Source: Allodiplogaster sudhausi (taxonomy: Eukaryota > Nematoda > Chromadorea > Rhabditida > Diplogasteridae). From it: a stretch of DNA of 64,000 nucleotides. A program made the position numbers and the translations under genes. This document shows positions 37,877 through 52,800 of this stretch, in pieces (the first letter of the stretch is position 1; the number at the start of each line of letters is the position of its first letter). Location: positions 971,501-1,035,500 of the forward strand of contig CALZFC010000272.1 in assembly GCA_945643635.1 (NCBI GenBank), given 5' to 3'. Under the pieces are notes generated by a model. That model had not been told where the DNA came from. It did no database searches and saw only the letters and a program-made list of their open reading frames with translations.

Positions 37877-40800
37877 CATCATTGGCTCAAAATCATAAGA
37901 AATGATAGGAATACGGAGATAGAAAGATAGACTGTTCTCTCTTCCAAATTCAGAGGATTGTCGACCTCTCCTCTGCCAATATTGCAGTGAGTTCTTCCAC
38001 AAGGAGTGCCGTCAATGACAGGATGGTGCTGTTCTTGCTGCTGATGGATCTCCTTGTGGTGCACGATGTTGATGCGCTCCTGTTCCAGTTGAAAATAATT
38101 AGAACTACTAATTAAATGCGGAAAGCAGAAAAAGATCTCAGAAATATAAAGAGTGATCTAGCCTGGAATTCGAGACAGACGCGGCCAGGCTCGGCGGGAT
38201 TCGGAGAGTTGTCGTAGAAGCCGTGGTTGCACTGGCAGTAGAAGCCATCTTCAGTATCCACACACGCAGCATTCCTTTATTTCATTATCTCCACGCATCA
38301 AACACTTCGGTAATACGTATTGTATTCCAAAATGAATAAGAAGACAGACTTGTCACAGTTGTTCATCTGAGGATTCTTGCATTCGTTGAGACGACAAAGC
38401 CGGCCAGGAGTTCCAGGCGGGCCTGAGGCAAACCATTTCAGCTTTAGTTTCATTCAACTCACTTACAATCTCAATAAAACTGTTTTTAACTCAAGATTAT
38501 AATATATATCTATAAGAATTGATTTCGCATGAATGATTAGAAGAACCTTCATCCCGATAAGGCTGGCGACAGCGGCAGTCGTAGCCGGCGGGCTTGTCAA
38601 TGCATTCCGCGTGTTTGTCACAGTCATTCAAGGAAGATGACTCGCACTCGTTTATTACTGAATTCAATGCTCTTCCACTCCCTCCACTTCCTCTCTTATA
38701 TTCTCTTCCTCTATCATCATCTCTCCTTCTTCACAAAGACTACTATAGCAGACGCACTGAAAGTGCAGACAGTGCCGGGCTGTCGCGGCTGCTCATCGTG
38801 GTATCCACTGCGGCATCGGCACTCGTATCCTTCTTGCCGGTCGAGGCAGTCGGCGAAGCGAGAGCAGTTGTTCAGGGCGGGGCTCGCGCACTCGTTTATC
38901 TGTTCAAGTTACACGCCATATCACATATTCACTTTCTGTGAGATACGCGCAAGAAATTCACAACTTAAATGAATTAAAAAAAATAACCGGTTGGAAGCAG
39001 AATCTGCCGGGACGATTGACCTTGTCTGGCGATTGGTCGATCATGTTCACAGGGCATCTGTGAAGAGAGAGAAGTGAGAGAAGAACTAGACTGGCAGCTA
39101 ACCGGCAGCTGAATCCCTCTACGCGATCCTCGCAGACGGCCAAGGCATCGCAGTCGTTGAGAGAGCGAGAGAGACACTCGTTGACCTACAAGTACGACCA
39201 TTCTATTCCACTGCTGCCTAAGCAGACGAACTTGTTCAACACAGATGCGGCCCGGCCTGCTCAGCTTGTCCGGCGACTGATCCACGTAGCCATCTCGGCA
39301 GCGGCACGAGAACCTGCCATGTACACGGGTATCCACTCTTCTTTTCCTTTTCTTACTCTTACTTCCTTCTATAGCAAACTCGAAATTAATTGGAGAAGAA
39401 TACTTTTCGGGTCCATCGACTTCCGAGCAGATGGCAGCAATATGACAGTCATTCTGAGAGACATCCAGACACACCGGCTGAGAGACTATGCACACGCGGC
39501 CGGGCTGGAAAGGGAATTGGAGAGAGTTAGAGAAGAGAGAGAGAGAGCGATATGAGATGGAGAGAGACAGACTGAGAGAGAGTGAGAGAGACAGAGAGAA
39601 AGAGAGAGGCAGAGACATACAGAGAGAGAGAGAAAGAGGATAATAGATGGAAGAAGCAAGAGAGAGCCTGACATTTTCAACGGTGTCCGGAGAGCGATCG
39701 ACGTATCCCTGCAGGCACTCGCAAGTGTATGACTTCGCCCCCGTGGTCCGGCAGGAAGCGGCAGGGTGGCAGTCGTTCAGCAGAGGGTCTTGGCACGGGT
39801 GACCTGCAGAGGGTCGTCGATTAGGCTTATGTTATACTTTGCAGGGGGAAAAACAATCCACATAGGAAAAGACGACATAAGAGTGCTAACGTGGAGGAGG
39901 CGCTGGCGGCTGGGCAGGCTCGCACACTCGGCCACGCATCTTCTGGTCGGGAGAACGGTCCACGAAGCCACGGATACATTCACAGCTCAAAGTTATTGCT
40001 ATTATAATGTATTATATATATGTATATATAAAATATATGTATCTATTATTATCTAAAAGTCGACTGTAATTTATTGACCGGTATAGCGCCGAGAGGTATT
40101 ACGGGCGGTGGGAGTGAGATACGGGGAAGCGGTTTTTTGCATGTTGTAGATTATCCCTTGTGCTACCAGAATATGTGGGTTTCAAAAATTCAGGGTTGGC
40201 GCCGGCGCGGGCGGCCAAACTTTGGTCCGAGGTGACTTTGATTTGGGGCGGTTCGCGACTTTGACGGGCTACTTTTTTTCTGGTGGTCGTACAGAAATGT
40301 AAAAAATAGTGGCGGATAGCCCGTTCAAAAATGAATATGATTCCTGGAGTTGAGATCATTTCGAGTTTTGGTAGATCAGTGAGAGGCCGCCGCGCAAACC
40401 ATACCTTTTTGGGGTACTTTTTGAGAGGGTATTTGCCCCTTTTCTCGGAATCTACAAAGTCCGCGTTTGATTAAACTGACTGCGATTTTAGAGTTTTTGA
40501 CGGCGCATCTTATAATACCATAATTATCCACTTTTGGACACTAGAAGTTGTAGATATTATCGATTGAAGGGTCAAATTTTTTTGTTAGGAGCGAACCTTC
40601 TAAAATACATATCTTTATGAATAGGCAAGGTAGAGGGATGAGAGTTTCAGAATCATGCAGAGTTTCACGAGAGCTTCAATATGAGTATAGTTGGGTTTGT
40701 CAGGCTTTTCAATAAAGTGCCCTGCCAGGGCCGTGAAGTGGGAAATTTTTGGAACGCACTTTGGGCCTCCGTTTTTCCTCGGTAGTTAAAGCTTTTGCGA

Positions 40801-43800
40801 CATGTTATATACCATTCCGTAGCTCTCGTGAAGGCGAATAACTTTCTCATACAAAATATTTTGATATTTCGACTTTTTTGATCTACTTTCGGGGCCAGAA
40901 TGTTCAGGCCACTATTTCGGCCTTAGCTATTACTGACACTTTTTGGCGCATATTTTTTTTATTGTAGAACCTAAAATTAGCTATCGAATGATAGGTAGAT
41001 CATGGGATTCGATCCAGGCATATTCGAGATATGAATTATTTTGTGGCTTTTTGGGCTCTTTTCTCTGCACTTCGAAACTCATTGGTCGCAGGTTCGAATC
41101 CGCGCGCGCGCAAACTCTTTTGCGCGCTTTTATATGACTCCTGAGCATGTTAAAAGAGTGTTATCATATAGTAAAGACTCCAAGCTTTCTAATGAGCTTA
41201 AATTCATAGGCCCAGATAGGCCAGTAGCGCCGCTAGAACAGACTTTTGACCCTTTAGACCCAAATTTTAACCCTTAGAGCCAACTAACGACCCAACTTAC
41301 TATCTTTTTATCGGGAAATGGCCTCCGGGGCGATAGCCCCGGTGGCCATTGACCGGGCCAAAGGCCCGTAGCGTGGCTGCGCCACGCTAGTCTAGAGTTA
41401 TCTAAATGTCGACTGTTATTTATTTACGGGGATAGCGCGGAGAGGTGCTGTGGGCGCGGGGGTTGAGATACGGGGATGCGGTTTTTTGGGGAACATGTAA
41501 AAGTTTCCGGACTACAAGAATATGTGGGTTTCAAAAAATTGGGTTCGATATTGGCGTCGGCGCCGGCGGCCAAACTTTGGTCGGAGGCGACTCTGATTTG
41601 GGCACTTTGGCGACTTTGAGGGGTTGCAACTTTTTTTGTAGGAAAGCTACGGCGATGAAAAAATAGTATCCGGTAGCCCGTTCAAAAATGAATATGATTC
41701 CTGGAGTTGAGATCATTTCGAGTTTTGGTAGATCAGTGGGAGGCCGCCGTGCAAACCATACCTTTTTGGGGTACTTTTTGAGAGGGTATTTGCCCCTTTT
41801 CTCGGAATCTACAAAGTCCGCTTTTGATTAAACTGACTGCGATTGTAGAGTTTTTGACGGCGCATCTTTTAATAGTAGCATTATCAACTTTTGGACACTA
41901 GAAGTTGTAGATATTATCGATTGAAGGGTCAAATTTTTTTGTTAGGAGTGAACCTTTTAAAATTCATATCTTTATGAATAGGGAAGATAGAGGGATGGGA
42001 GTTTCAGAATCATGCAGAGTTTCACGAGAGCTTCAATTTGAGTATACAAAGGTTAGGCTGGGTTATCATTAAAGTGCCCTGCCAGGGCCGTGAAGTGAAA
42101 AATTTTTGGAACGCACTTTGGGCCTCCGTTTTTCCTCGGTAGTTAAAGGTTTTGCCACAAGTTATATATCATTCGGTTGCTCTCAAGAAGGTGAACAACT
42201 TTCTCATACGAAACATTTTGATATTTCGACGTTTTGATCTACTTCCTTGGGTCAGAATGTTCAGGCCACTATTTCGGCCTTACCTATAACTGACACTTTT
42301 TGGCGCATATTTTTTTTATTGTAGAGTCTAAAATTATCTATCGAATGATAGGTAGATCATGGGATTTGATCTAGGCATATTCGAGATATTATTTATTTTG
42401 TGGCTTTTTGGGCTATTTTCTCTCCACATCGAAACTCATGGGTCGCAGGTTCGAATCCGTCTCGGAATCTACAAAGTCCGCTTTTGATTAAACTGACTGC
42501 GATTGTAGAGTTTTTGACGGCGCATCTTTTAATAGTAGAATTATCAACTTTTGGATACTAGAAGTTGTAGATATTATCGATTGAAGGGCGAACATTTTTT
42601 GTTAGGCGCGAACCTTCTAAAATACATATCTTTATGAATAGGGATGGGAGAGGGATGAGACTTTGAGAATATTGAAGCGTTTTGAAAGGGCTTCCACATG
42701 AGTATACTCGCGTTTGTATGGCTTTTCATTAAACTGCCCTGCCAGGGCCGTGAAGTGTCAAATTTTTGGAGCGCACTTTGGGCCTCCGTTTCTTTTTTTT
42801 GACCCTTTAGAGCCAAATTTTAAAACTTCGAATCCGCGCGCGCGCATACTCTTTTGCGCGCTTTTGTATGACTCCTGAGTATTTTAAAAGAGTGATATCG
42901 CATAGTAAAGACTCCAAGCTTTCTAATGAGATTAAATTCAAAGGCCCAGATAGTCCAGTAGCGCCGCTAGAACAGACTTTTGACCCTTTAGAGCCAAATT
43001 TTAAAACTTAGAGCCAACTAACAACCCTTAGAACCAGATAAAAAACCCTTGGATAAATTTTTTTATCGGGAAATGGCCTCCGGGGCGATAGCCCCGGTGG
43101 CCATTGACCGGGCCAAAGGCCCGTAGCGTGACAAAGTCACGCTAGTCTAGAGTTATCTAAAAGTCGACTGTAATTTATTTACTGGTATAGCGCGGAGCGG
43201 TGTAGCGGGCGGGGGGATTGAGGTATCGGGAAGCGGTTTTTTTGGGGAACATGTAAAAGTTTCCGGACTACAAGAATATGTGGGTTTCAAAAAATTGGGT
43301 TCGATATTGGCGTCGGCGCCGGCGCCCAAACTTTGGTCGGAGGCGACTCTGATTTGGGCACTTTGGCGACTTTGAGGGGTTGCAACTTTTTTTGTAGGAA
43401 AGCTATGGCGATGAAAAAAATAGTGTCGGGTAGCCCGTTCAAAAATGAATATGATTCCTGGAGTTGAGATAATTTCGAGTTTTGGTAGATCAGTGGGAGG
43501 CCGCCGCGCAAACCATACCTTTTTGGGGTACTTTTTGAGAGGGTATTTGCCAATTTTCTCGGAATCTACAAAGTCCGCTTTTGATTAAACTGAATGCGAT
43601 TGTAGAGTTTTTGACGGCGCATCTTTTGATACCATAATTATCAACTTTTGGACACTAGAAGTTGTAGATATTATCGATTGAAGGGTCAAATATTTTTGTT
43701 AGGAGCGAACCTTCTAAAATTCATATCTTTATGAATAGGGAAGGTAGAGGGATGCGACTTCGAGACTATTGAAGCGTTTTGAAAGAGCTTCAATATGAGT

Positions 43801-46800
43801 ATACTCGCGTTTGTATGGCTTTTCATTAAAGTGCCCTGCCAGGGCCGTGAAGTATCAAATTTTTGGAGCGCACTTTGGGCCTCCGTTTCTTCGCGGTAGT
43901 TAAAGATGTTGCCACATATTATATACCATTCCGTAGCTCTCGAGATGGCGAACAACTTTCTCATACAAAACATTTTGAAATATCGATGTTTTTGATCTAC
44001 TTTTGGGGTCAGTATGTTCAGGCCGCTATTTCGAACTTAGCTATTACTGGCACTTTTTGGCACATATTTTTTTATTGTAGAGCCTAAAATTAGCTATCGA
44101 ATGATAGGTAGATCATGAGATTTGATAAAGGCATATTCGAGATATGAATTATTTTGTGGCTTTTTGGTACATTTTCAGTGCACGTCGAAAGTCATGGGAC
44201 GCAAGTTCGAATCCGCGCGCGCACAAACTCTTTTGCGCGCTTTTGTATGGCTCCTGATGAAATTATAAGAGTGCTAACATAGACTAAGGACTCCAAGCTT
44301 TCTAATGAGCGGAAATTCAAAGACCTAGGATGTCCATTAACGCCGCTAGAACAGACTTTTGTCCTTTTTAAGCCAACTAACAACCCTTAGAGCCAACTAA
44401 CGACCCAACTTACTATCTTTTTATCGGGAAATGGCCTCCGGGGCGATAGCCCCGGTGGCCATTGACCGGGCCAAAGGCCCGTAGCGTGGCTGCGCCACGC
44501 TAGTCTAGAGTTATCTAAAAGTCGACTGTTATTTATAGGCCGGTATAGCGCGGAGAGGTGCTGTGGGCGCGGGGGTTGAGATACGGGGAAGCGGTTTTTT
44601 GGGGATTATGTAAAAGTTTCCGGACTACAAGAATATATGGGTTTCAAAAAATTGGGTTCCATATTGGCGCCGGCGCGGGCGTCGGAAGTTGGCGCGGAGG
44701 CGAGTTGGATTTGGGCACTTTGGCGACTTTGAGGGGCTGTATCTTTTTTTCGGGTAGAGCTATGGCGATGAAAAAAATACTGGGAGATAGTCCGTCCAAA
44801 ATTGAATATGATTCCTGGAGTTGAGATCATTTCGAGTTTTGGTAGATCAGTGGGAGCACGGCGCGTTTTGACCATATTTTTTGGCCGTTTTTCGGCAGGT
44901 AGTTAGGGTTTTTCTCGAAATCTACAAATTCGCTTTTTGATCTAACTGACTGCGATTGTAGAGTTTTTGACGGCGCATCTTTTAATAGTAGAATTATCAA
45001 CTTTTGGACACTAGAAGTTGTAGATATTATCGATTGAAGGGTGATCATTTTTTGTTAGGAGCGAACCTTTTAAAATTAATATCTTAATGAATAGGGAAGG
45101 TAGAGGTATGAGAGTTTCTGAATCATACAGAGTTTCACGAGAGCTACAATATGAGTATACATGCGTTTGGATGGGTCACCAATAAAGTGTCCTACCAGGG
45201 CCGTGAAGTGGGAAATTTTTGGAATGCACTTTGAGCCTCCGTTTCTTCTCGGTAGTTAAAGATTTTGCCACATATTATACATAATTTTGTAGCTCTCGAG
45301 AAGGCGAACAACTCTCTCATACAAAACATTTTGATATTTTGACGTTATGATCTACTTCCTTGGGTCAGTATGTTCAGGCCACTATTTCGGCCTTAGCTAT
45401 CACTGACACGTTTTGGCGCATATTTTTTTTTCTTGTAGAGCCAAAAATTAGCTTTCGAATGGTAGGTCAATCGTCCAAAACGATTCAGGCATATTCGAGA
45501 TATGAATTATTTTTTGTCTTTTTTTGCTATTTTCACTGCACATCGAAACTCATGGGTCGCAGGTTCGAATCCGCGCGCGCGCAAACTCTTTTGCGCGTTT
45601 TTGTATGAGTCCTGAGTATGTTAAAAGAGTGATATCATATAGTAAAGACTCCAAGCTTTCTAATGAGCTTAAATTCAAAGGCCCAGATAGTCCAGTAGCA
45701 CCGCTAGAACAGACTTTTGACCTTTTAGAGCCAAATAACAACCCTTAGAGTCAAATAACAACCCTTAGAGATAATTTATATCGGGAAATGGCCTCCGGGG
45801 CGATAGCCCCGGTGGCCATTGACCGGGCCAAAGGCCCGTAGCGTGACAAAGTCACGCTAGTCTAGTCTAGAGTTATCTAAAAGTCGACTGTAATTTATTT
45901 ACGGGTATAGCGCGGAGAGGTGCTGTGGGCGGTGGGGGTGAGATATCGGGGAGCGGTTTTTTGCGGATTGTGGAATAGTGTCTGGGCTACAAGAATATGT
46001 GGGCTTCAAAAATTTGGGTTCGATATTGGCTCCGGCGCCGGCGGCCAAACTTTGGTCGGAGGCGACTCTGATTTGGGCACTTTGCCGCTTTTGAGAGGTT
46101 GTATCTTTTTTTCTGGTTGAGATATGGGGATGAAAAAAATACTGGTAGATAGATCGCTCAAAAATGAATATGATTCCTGGAGTTGAGATCATTCCGAGTT
46201 TTGGTAGATCAGTACGAGGCCGGCGCGCAAACCATACGTTTTTGGGGTACTTTTTTAGGGTCGTTTATCTCATTTTCTCGAAATCTACAAAGTCCGCTTT
46301 TGATTAAACTGACTGCAATTGTAGAGTTTTTGACGGGCTTTCAGAAAATGGTCGAATTAACGAGTTTTGGACACTAGAAGTTGTAGATATTATCGATTGA
46401 AGGGTCAAATTTTTTTGTTAGGAGCGAACCTTCTAAAATTCAAATCTTTATGAGTAGTTAAGGTAGAGAGATGAGAGTTTCAGAATCATACAGAGTTTCA
46501 CGAGAGCTTCAAAATGAGTATACATAGGTTAGGCTGGGTTATCATTAAAGTGCCCTGCCAGGGCCGTGAAGTGGCAAATTTTTGGAACGCATTTTGGGAC
46601 TCCGTTTCTTCGCGGTAGTTAAAGGTTATGCCACATATTACATATCATTCTATAGCACTTGAGAAGGCGAACAACTATCTCATACAAAACGTTTTCATAT
46701 TTTGTCATTTTTGATCTACTTTACTGGTCAGAATGTTCAGGCCACTATTTCGGCCTTAGCTATCACTGACACTTTTTGGCGCATATTTTTTTCTTTGTAG

Positions 46801-49800
46801 AGCGTAAAATTAGCTATCGAATGATAGGTAGATCATGGGATTTGATCCAGGCATATTCGAGATATGAATTATTTTGTGGCTTTTTGGTACATTTTCAGTG
46901 CACGTCGAAAGTCATGGGTCGCAGGTTCGAATCCGCGCGCGCGCAAACTCTTTTGCGCGCTTTTGTATGACTCCTGAGTATGTTAAAAGAGTGACATCAT
47001 ATAGTAAAGACTCCAAGCTTTCTAATGAGCTTAAATTCAAAGGCCCAGATAGTCCAGTAGCGCCGCTAGAATAGACTTTTGACCCTTTAGAGCCAAATTT
47101 TAACCCTTAGAGCCAACTAACGACCCAACTTACTATCTGTTTATCGGGAAATGGCCTCCGGGGCGATAGCCCCGGTGGCCATTGACCGGGCCAAAGGCCC
47201 GTAGCGTGACAAAGTCACGCTAGTCTAGAGTTATCTAAAAGTCGACTGTAATTTATTCACTGGTATAGCGCGGAGAGGTGCTGTGGGCGCGGGGGTTGAG
47301 ATACGGGGAAGCGGTTTTTTGCGGATTATGTAAAAGTTTCCGGGCTACAAGAATATGTGGGTTTCAAAAAATTAGGTTCCATATTGGCGCCGGCGCCGGC
47401 GCCCAAACTTTGGTCGGAGGTGACTTTGATTTGGGCACTTTGGCGACTTTGAGGGGTTGTATCTTTTTTTCGGGAAGAGATATGGCGATGAAAAAAATAG
47501 TGGCGTGTAGCCCGTTCAAAAATGAATATGATTCCTGGAGTTGAGATCATTTCGAGCTTTGGTAGATCAGTACGAGCCCGGCGCGCAAACCATACGTTTT
47601 TGGGGTACTTTTTTAGGCTCATTCTTCTCATTTTCTCGAAATCTACAAATTCGCTTTTTGATCTAACTGACTCCGATTGTAGGTAGAGTTTTTGACGGGC
47701 TTTCTTTTAATAGTAGATATATCGACTTTTGGACATTAGAAGTTATAGATATTATCGATTCAAGGGTCAAATGTTTTTGTTAGGAGCGAACCTTCTAAAC
47801 ATCATATCTTTATCAATAGGAAAGATAGAGGGATGACAGTTTCAGAATCATGCAGAATTTCACAAGAGCTTCAATATGAGTATACATAGGTTAGGCTGGC
47901 TCTTCATTAAAGTGCCCTGCCAGGGCCGTGAAGTGTCAAATTTTTGGAGCGCACTTTGGGTCTCCGTTTCTTCTCGGTAGTTAAAGGTTTTGCCACATGT
48001 TATATACCATTCGGTAGGTCTTGAGATGGCGAACAACTTTCTCATACAAAGCTTTTTCATATTTTGTCATTTTTGATCTACTTTTGGGATCAGAAGGTTC
48101 AGGCCACTTTTTCGGTCTTAGCTATCACTGACACTTTTTGGCGCATATTTTTTTTATAGTAGAGCCTAAAATTAGCTATTGAATGATAGGTAAACCATGG
48201 GATTTGATCCAGGCATATTCGAGATATGAATTATTTTGTGGCTTTTTGGGCTATTTTCTCCGCACTTCGAAAGTCATGGGTCACAGGTTCGAATCCGCGC
48301 GCGCGCAAACTCTTTTGCGCGCTTTTATATGACTCCTGAGTATGTTAAAAGAGTGACATCATATAGTAAAGACTCCAAGCTTTCTAATGAGCTTAAATTC
48401 AAAGGCCCAGATAGTCCAGTAGCGCCGCTAGAATAGACTTTTGACCCTTTAGAGCCAAATTTTAACCCTTAGAGCCAACTAACGACCCAACTTACTATCT
48501 GTTTATCGGGAAATGGCCTCCGGGGCGATAGCCCCGGTGGCCATTGACCGGGCCAAAGGCCCGTAGCGTGACAAAGTCACGCTAGTCTAGAGTTATCTAA
48601 AAGTCGACTGTAATTTATTTACCGGGATAGCGCGGGGAGGTGCTGTGGGCCGGGGGATTGAGATACGGGGAAGCGGTTTTTTGCATTTTGTAGAGTATCC
48701 CTTGGGCTACCAGAATATGTGGGTTTCAAAAAATTGGGTTCGATATTGGCGCCGGCGAGGGCGGCCAAACTTTGGTCCGAGGCGACTTTCATTTTGGCTC
48801 ATTGGCGACTTTGAAGGGCTGAATCTTTTTTCGGGTAGAGCTATGGCGATGAAAAAAATACTGGGAGATAGCCCGTCCAAAAATGAATATGATTCCTGGA
48901 GTTGAGATCATTTCGATGTTTGGTAGATCAGTGGCAGCGCGGCGCGTTTTGACCCCATTTTTTGGCCGTTTTTCGGCATGTAGTTTCAACTTTTCTCGAA
49001 ATCTAAAAATTCGCTTTTTGATCTAACTGACTGCGATTGTAGAGTTTTTTAAGGCGCATCTTTTAATAGTAGAATTATCAAGTTTTCGACACTAGAAGTT
49101 GTAGATATTATCGATTGAAGCGTGAACATTTTTTGTTAGGAGCGAACATTCTAAAATTCATTTCTTTATGAATAGGGAAGGTAGAGGGATGAGACTTTGA
49201 GAATATTGAAGCGTTTTGAAAGAGCTTCAATATGAGTATACTCGCGTTTGTATGGCTTTTCATTAAAGTGCCCTGCAAGGGGCGGTGAAGTGTCAAATTT
49301 GTGGAGCGCACTTTGGGCCTCCGTTTCTTCGCGGTATTTAAAGATGTTGAAACATAGTATATACCATTCCGTAGCTCTCGAGATGGCGAACAACTTTCTC
49401 ATACAAAACATTTTTAAATATCGATGTTTTTGATCTACTTTTGGGGTCAGTATGTTCAGGCCACTATTTCGGCCTTAGCTATCACTGGCACTTTTTGGCG
49501 CATATTTTTTTCTTGTAGAGCCTAAAATTAGCTTTCGAATGGTAGGTCAATCTTCGCATTTGATCCAGGCATATTCGAGATATGAATTATTTTGTGGCTA
49601 TTTGGCTCATTTTCATTGCACTTCGAAACTCATGGGTCGCAGGTTCGGAGTCGCGCGCGCGCAAAGCCTTTTGCGCGTTTTTGTATGACTCCTGATGAAA
49701 TTATAAGAGTGCTAACATAGGCTAAGGACTCTAAGCTTTCTAATGGGCTGAAATTCAAAGGCCCAGATAGTCCAGTAGCGCCGCTAGAATAGACTTTTGA

Positions 49801-52800
49801 CCCTTTAGAGCCAACTTTTAACCCTTAGAGCCAACAAACCTACCCTTAGAGCCAACTTTCTATATTTTTATCGGGAAATGGCCTCCGGGGCGATAGCCCC
49901 GGTGGCCATTGACCGGGCCAAAGGCCTACAAGAATATGTGGGTTTCAAAAAATTGGGTTCGATATTGGCGCCGGCGCGGGCGGCCAAACTTTGGTCCGAG
50001 GTGACTTCGATTTGGGCACTTTGGCGACTTTGAGGCGGTATATCGTTTTTTTGGGTAGAGATACGGGGATGAAAAAAATACTAGTAGATAGATCGTCCAA
50101 AAATGAATATGATTCCTGGAGTTGAGGTGGATTGAGCCATTTGTAGCTCAGTGGGAGGCCGGCGCGTTTTGACCCGTTTTTTTGGCCCCTTTTCGGCATG
50201 TAGTTTCAACTTTTCTCAGAATCTACAAATTCCGCTTTTTGATTGTCTGACTCAGATTGTAGAGTTTTTGACGGCGCATCTTTTAATACTATTCTTATCA
50301 ACTTTTGGGCAATGCGCATTGTAGATATTATCGATTGAAAGTTCAAATTTTTTTGTTAGGAGCAAATTTCAAAAATTCACCTATTTAATTGTAGGGATCG
50401 TAGAGCGATGGGACTTGCAGAATATTGAAGCCCTTGGAGTGGGCTTCAATATGAGTATACCTGGATTCCGATAGGTGATCAATAAAGTGCCCTGAGGGTG
50501 TTCTGAAGTGGAAAATTTTTGGAAGACACTTTGAGCCTCCGTTTTTCTTCGGTGGTGAAAGCTTTTGCGACATGTTATATACCATTCCGTAGCTCTCGTG
50601 AAGGTGAATAACTTTCTCATACAAAACTTTTTTATATTTTGACTTTTTTTATCTACTTTTGGGGTCAGAATGTTCAGGCCACTATTTCGGCCTTAGCTAT
50701 CACTGACACTTTTTGGCGCTTATTTTTTTTTGTTGTAGAGCCTACAATTAGCTATCGAATGATGTGTCAATCATCAAAATCGGTTCAGGCATATTCGAGA
50801 AAAAAATTATTTTGTGGCTTTTTGGTACATTTTCAGGACACCCAGATAAACTACCGACCCAGGTTCGAAGTCGCGCGCGTGCAAACTCTTTTGCGCGTTT
50901 TGGTATGATTTCTCATTAAATAAAAAGTATGTTAGCATAGACTAAACACTCCAAGCTTTCTTATAGGCTGAATTTAAAAGCCCCAGATCGTCCCGTAATC
51001 ACCGCTAGAGCAGACTTTTCCCCCTTTAGAGCCAACAAACAACCCTCAGACCCCAAATAACAACCCTCAGACCCCAACTAACAACCCTTAGAGCGAAATA
51101 ACAACAACCCGAACTAACCCCCAGGCCAAAGGCCCGTAGCGTGACAAAGTCACGCTAGTTAGAGAATCTACTTAGCATTGCTTGTGGTTTATTTACCGGG
51201 TTTGCGCGGAGCGGCGTGGTGGGCGGGGGAGTTGAGATTTTCGAGTGGGGTTTTTTTAGGATGGTAAATGAATATTGGGGCTACGTTCTCACACTAACTC
51301 AAATTTTCAAAATTATCATATATCTCTTTCCGACATATATGATGTAGTTTTTCACGGCGCATGCACTGATATATACATTGTGGAAAAAAAGACATTGGGT
51401 CATATCGATCGAGGGCAAAAACAGGCGGACCCATTTTGTTAGGAGCGAACCATTGAAAAATCAATACTCGCAGAATAGGGAATGGAGCGGGAAGGCACAT
51501 ACAGAATATTGTTTAGTTTTTGGAGAGCTTTGAAATGAGCCTACTCCCGTTTGGCTAGGATTCCGGGAAAGTACCCTAAGGGGGCCGTGAAATGTCAAAT
51601 TTTTGGGAGGTCATTTCCGCGGCTGTTTTTTCTCGGATGTTGGAGTTATGGCAAACTGTTATATATCATTCTGTAGCTTTTGCGAAGGTGAACAAATGTC
51701 TCACACAAAACTTTTTCATACAACGACGTTTTTGATCTACTTTTGGTCCGAGAATGTTCAGGCCACTTTATCGACCTTAGCTATCACTGACACTTTTTGG
51801 GTCATATTTTTATTCGAATAGAGCCTAAAATTAGCTATCGAATGGTATGTCAATCGTCGCAATTAATCCAGGCATATTCGAGATATGAATTATTTTGTGG
51901 CTTTTTGGTGCATTTTCATGGCACGCAGATTTTCTAACGACCGAGGTTCGGAGTCGCGCGCGGGCAAACCCTTTTGCGCGTTTTTATATGACCCCCAAAG
52001 CAAAGTTCTTAATGCTAGGACATAGCGGAGACTCCAAGGGAGATAATGGGCAAAGATACTGAAACCAGGTCCCCCCATAGCTCCGCTAGTCTCTCTATAG
52101 ATTAAACAACGTATGTAATTTATTTACCGCTCAAATGTTTTTGCTTCCTGGGCAGTAGAAAAGGCCTATGCTAACAAAGGAAGTCTTGTTCGAATCGTTG
52201 AAGTCTTGGCTACCTTCCTAGGTGCTTTGCAGAAGATTTGGTTGGCGCCGGCGCCGGCGCCTAACAGGGGGGCCACTCGGGAAACTTTGAGGTGAAATAT
52301 CTCTTTTTCTAGGGCACCTACAAAAATAACAAAAACAGTTCTGAAGAGCCCATATGATGTTTAGTTAGGTGCCACCAAGCTTAGATCGATATATCGATTG
52401 GTAGATCGGTGGGAATGAAAATTAGTTTTTGGGCACTTTTTCGCCTGTAGTTGCCCCTTTTCTCGAAACTGACCCTACCCGCCTGTTGATTATTAAACTT
52501 TTTAGATGCAGTTTTTCATTGCGCATCTTTCTATGTGGGTCTCATCTCCCAATTATTACGGGTATTCAAGCTATGATCGATTAAAGGGGAAAATGTTGAT
52601 GTTAGGAGCGACCTTTGGAGAATCGCTGACCGAATACTGGACTTGCTATCGAGAAACGGATTGCATATATGGAATCACCAAGATGAGAAGTATTTTTGGT
52701 GTATTTTTCGTTATTTAAAACATTCGATAAGTAACTTAAAGGAGCCGGTTTCCGAAATACCGCGATATCTCCGAGGGTAGATAAGCCATGTCAACAAATT

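Noticed and set aside
41085..41140. Possible tRNA gene around GGTTCGAATCC
   Set aside because: The bases flanking the T-loop do not form a T-stem, there is no A-box at normal distance and no acceptor stem. Only the B-box motif is tRNA-like.
44251..44275. CTGATGA hammerhead-like core in a satellite unit
   Set aside because: Most units read CTGAGTA at this place, and no GAA plus flanking stems are positioned to make a hammerhead fold.
40943..52718. Recurrent ~60-90-codon open frames in the satellite units
   Set aside because: They recur only because the DNA is repeated, several frames on both strands are open, and small indels between units break or shift them without any sign of coding constraint.
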